Position numbers and translations under genes: made by a program | Notes under the pieces: generated by a model | Database searches by the model: none | Told to the model about the DNA's origin: nothing | What the model saw: only the letters and a program-made list of their open reading frames with translations | Source of the DNA: Dactylorhiza incarnata | Lineage: Eukaryota; Streptophyta; Magnoliopsida; Asparagales; Orchidaceae | Direction: 5' to 3' | Length of the DNA: 64,000 nt | NCBI GenBank assembly: GCA_033032865.1 | Contig: JAWHQI010000079.1 | Span: 3,972,501 to 4,036,500, forward strand | Part shown: positions 63,485-64,000 of the stretch, in pieces | How positions within the stretch are numbered: the stretch's first letter is position 1 | Layout: every line of letters begins with the position of its first letter

Positions 63485-64000
63485 ACATTTGGTCCTTCAG
63501 TTGATTGTTGAAATCATGTGTTTATAGGGAAATTAATGTCAAGCTTAATATATGCTGTGTATTAATGCTTAATATATTCTGGGTACTAATGCTTAATATA
63601 TTCTGTGTATTAATGCTTAACACAAGAAATTGGCCGCTCATGGAGATGGAGGACTCATTTGCATAAAAATATGACATGTTAGAGAAAGAACAAGAGTGGT
63701 GAGAGACGAAATGTAAACTAGGGAATGACAATATTTTAAATTCAAATATAACCTGCAATTTTTATTACTAGACGATAAATGAAATACAACAAATAAAACT
63801 AGTAAATAAAAGAGGCAAAGTTACAAGTTGATGAAATAAGAAATGAAAAGTACAAAATTTTGATTGAACAACTAAAACGACGACCAAAAATAACAACTTT
63901 TCGGAACGAAATACTGGACTGCTTTTCTCCCGGCCGAATGATCATCCTTCTGTACCAAGGTATTGAAATATATAAAGATTTTCAAATGCATTTACTTCAC
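63485..64000 (+). other. right flank, probably continuation of copia-3, no gene recognised
   Basis: Removing copia-4 joins 53399 to this AT-rich sequence. No polypurine tract or LTR of copia-3 is visible, so its 3' end is deleted or lies further right. The minus-strand frame at 63522-63758 is driven by the 24-bp repeat and is not supported as a gene. Confidence 0.45.
63543..63614 (+). repeat. three 24-bp tandem repeats
   Basis: Units of the form GCTTAATATATTCTGTGTAT plus TAAT start at 63543, 63567 and 63591, with one to three differences each. Confidence 0.88.

Noticed and set aside
63522..63758. Minus-strand frame with SINTQNIL-type repeats
   Set aside because: The repeats come from the 24-bp tandem repeat, whose length is a multiple of three; no other support.

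Overview
This is a plant nuclear DNA window made almost entirely of nested LTR retrotransposons. I recognise no host gene, tRNA, rRNA or CRISPR array. A plant is indicated by initiator-tRNA-Met primer sites (TGGTATCA...), by Ty1/copia polyproteins with the Sirevirus/SIRE-Maximus pattern (gag with zinc knuckle, pol, extra ORF3 before the 3' LTR), by chromovirus-like long LTRs beginning TGTAACATCC, and by a Tat-type gypsy gag. I cannot name the species.

Layout. (1) A decayed Ty3/gypsy element on the minus strand ('gypsy-1') has its 5' LTR at 32046-32459, gag and protease between about 31.9 and 30.5 kb, and its protease/RT continuation at 509-1, running off the left edge. (2) It is split by a Ty1/copia element, 'copia-1' (510-30514, target duplication CAATG/CATTG). 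(3) The 5' LTR of copia-1 is split by a 23.3-kb non-coding gypsy-like derivative, the 'LARD' (1506-24768, target duplication CAAGA). It is a tandem LTR-internal-LTR-internal-LTR structure with 5.24-kb LTRs and a 4.0-kb internal region. (4) Its first internal region carries a 1.7-kb minus-strand solo LTR (4906-6607, duplication GTGAC). (5) From 32460 lies a plus-strand Tat-like gag fragment ('gypsy-2'), split by (6) a gag-only Sirevirus-like element 'copia-2' (34015-41451). (7) At 43334 starts a decayed Sirevirus-like element 'copia-3', whose 3' end is split by (8) 'copia-4' (53400-63479, duplication CTAAT). Copia-4 has equal-length LTRs with no difference I could see, open gag, pol and ORF3, and an intact primer site and polypurine tract. 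It is the only element here that looks recent and possibly autonomous.

Working. Copia-4 shows the full plan: LTR promoter, gag coat protein with zinc knuckle, pol (protease, integrase, reverse transcriptase, RNase H), and a third ORF of unknown role. The other elements are relics or non-autonomous derivatives that would need enzymes supplied in trans.

Most interesting signals: (a) each copia family, and the solo LTR, carries its own short inverted-repeat motif, reiterated just upstream of its TATA box; in copia-4 it is a strict CGTCGA-N7-TCGACG. (b) In copia-3 and copia-4 the same motif, followed by a TATA-like box and a leader, recurs between pol and ORF3, which suggests an internal promoter or RNA-structure module. 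(c) The three LARD LTRs form a mosaic that records an unequal LTR-LTR crossover within about 100 bp. (d) A duplicated stem-loop in copia-2 keeps its pairing while the stem sequence changes.
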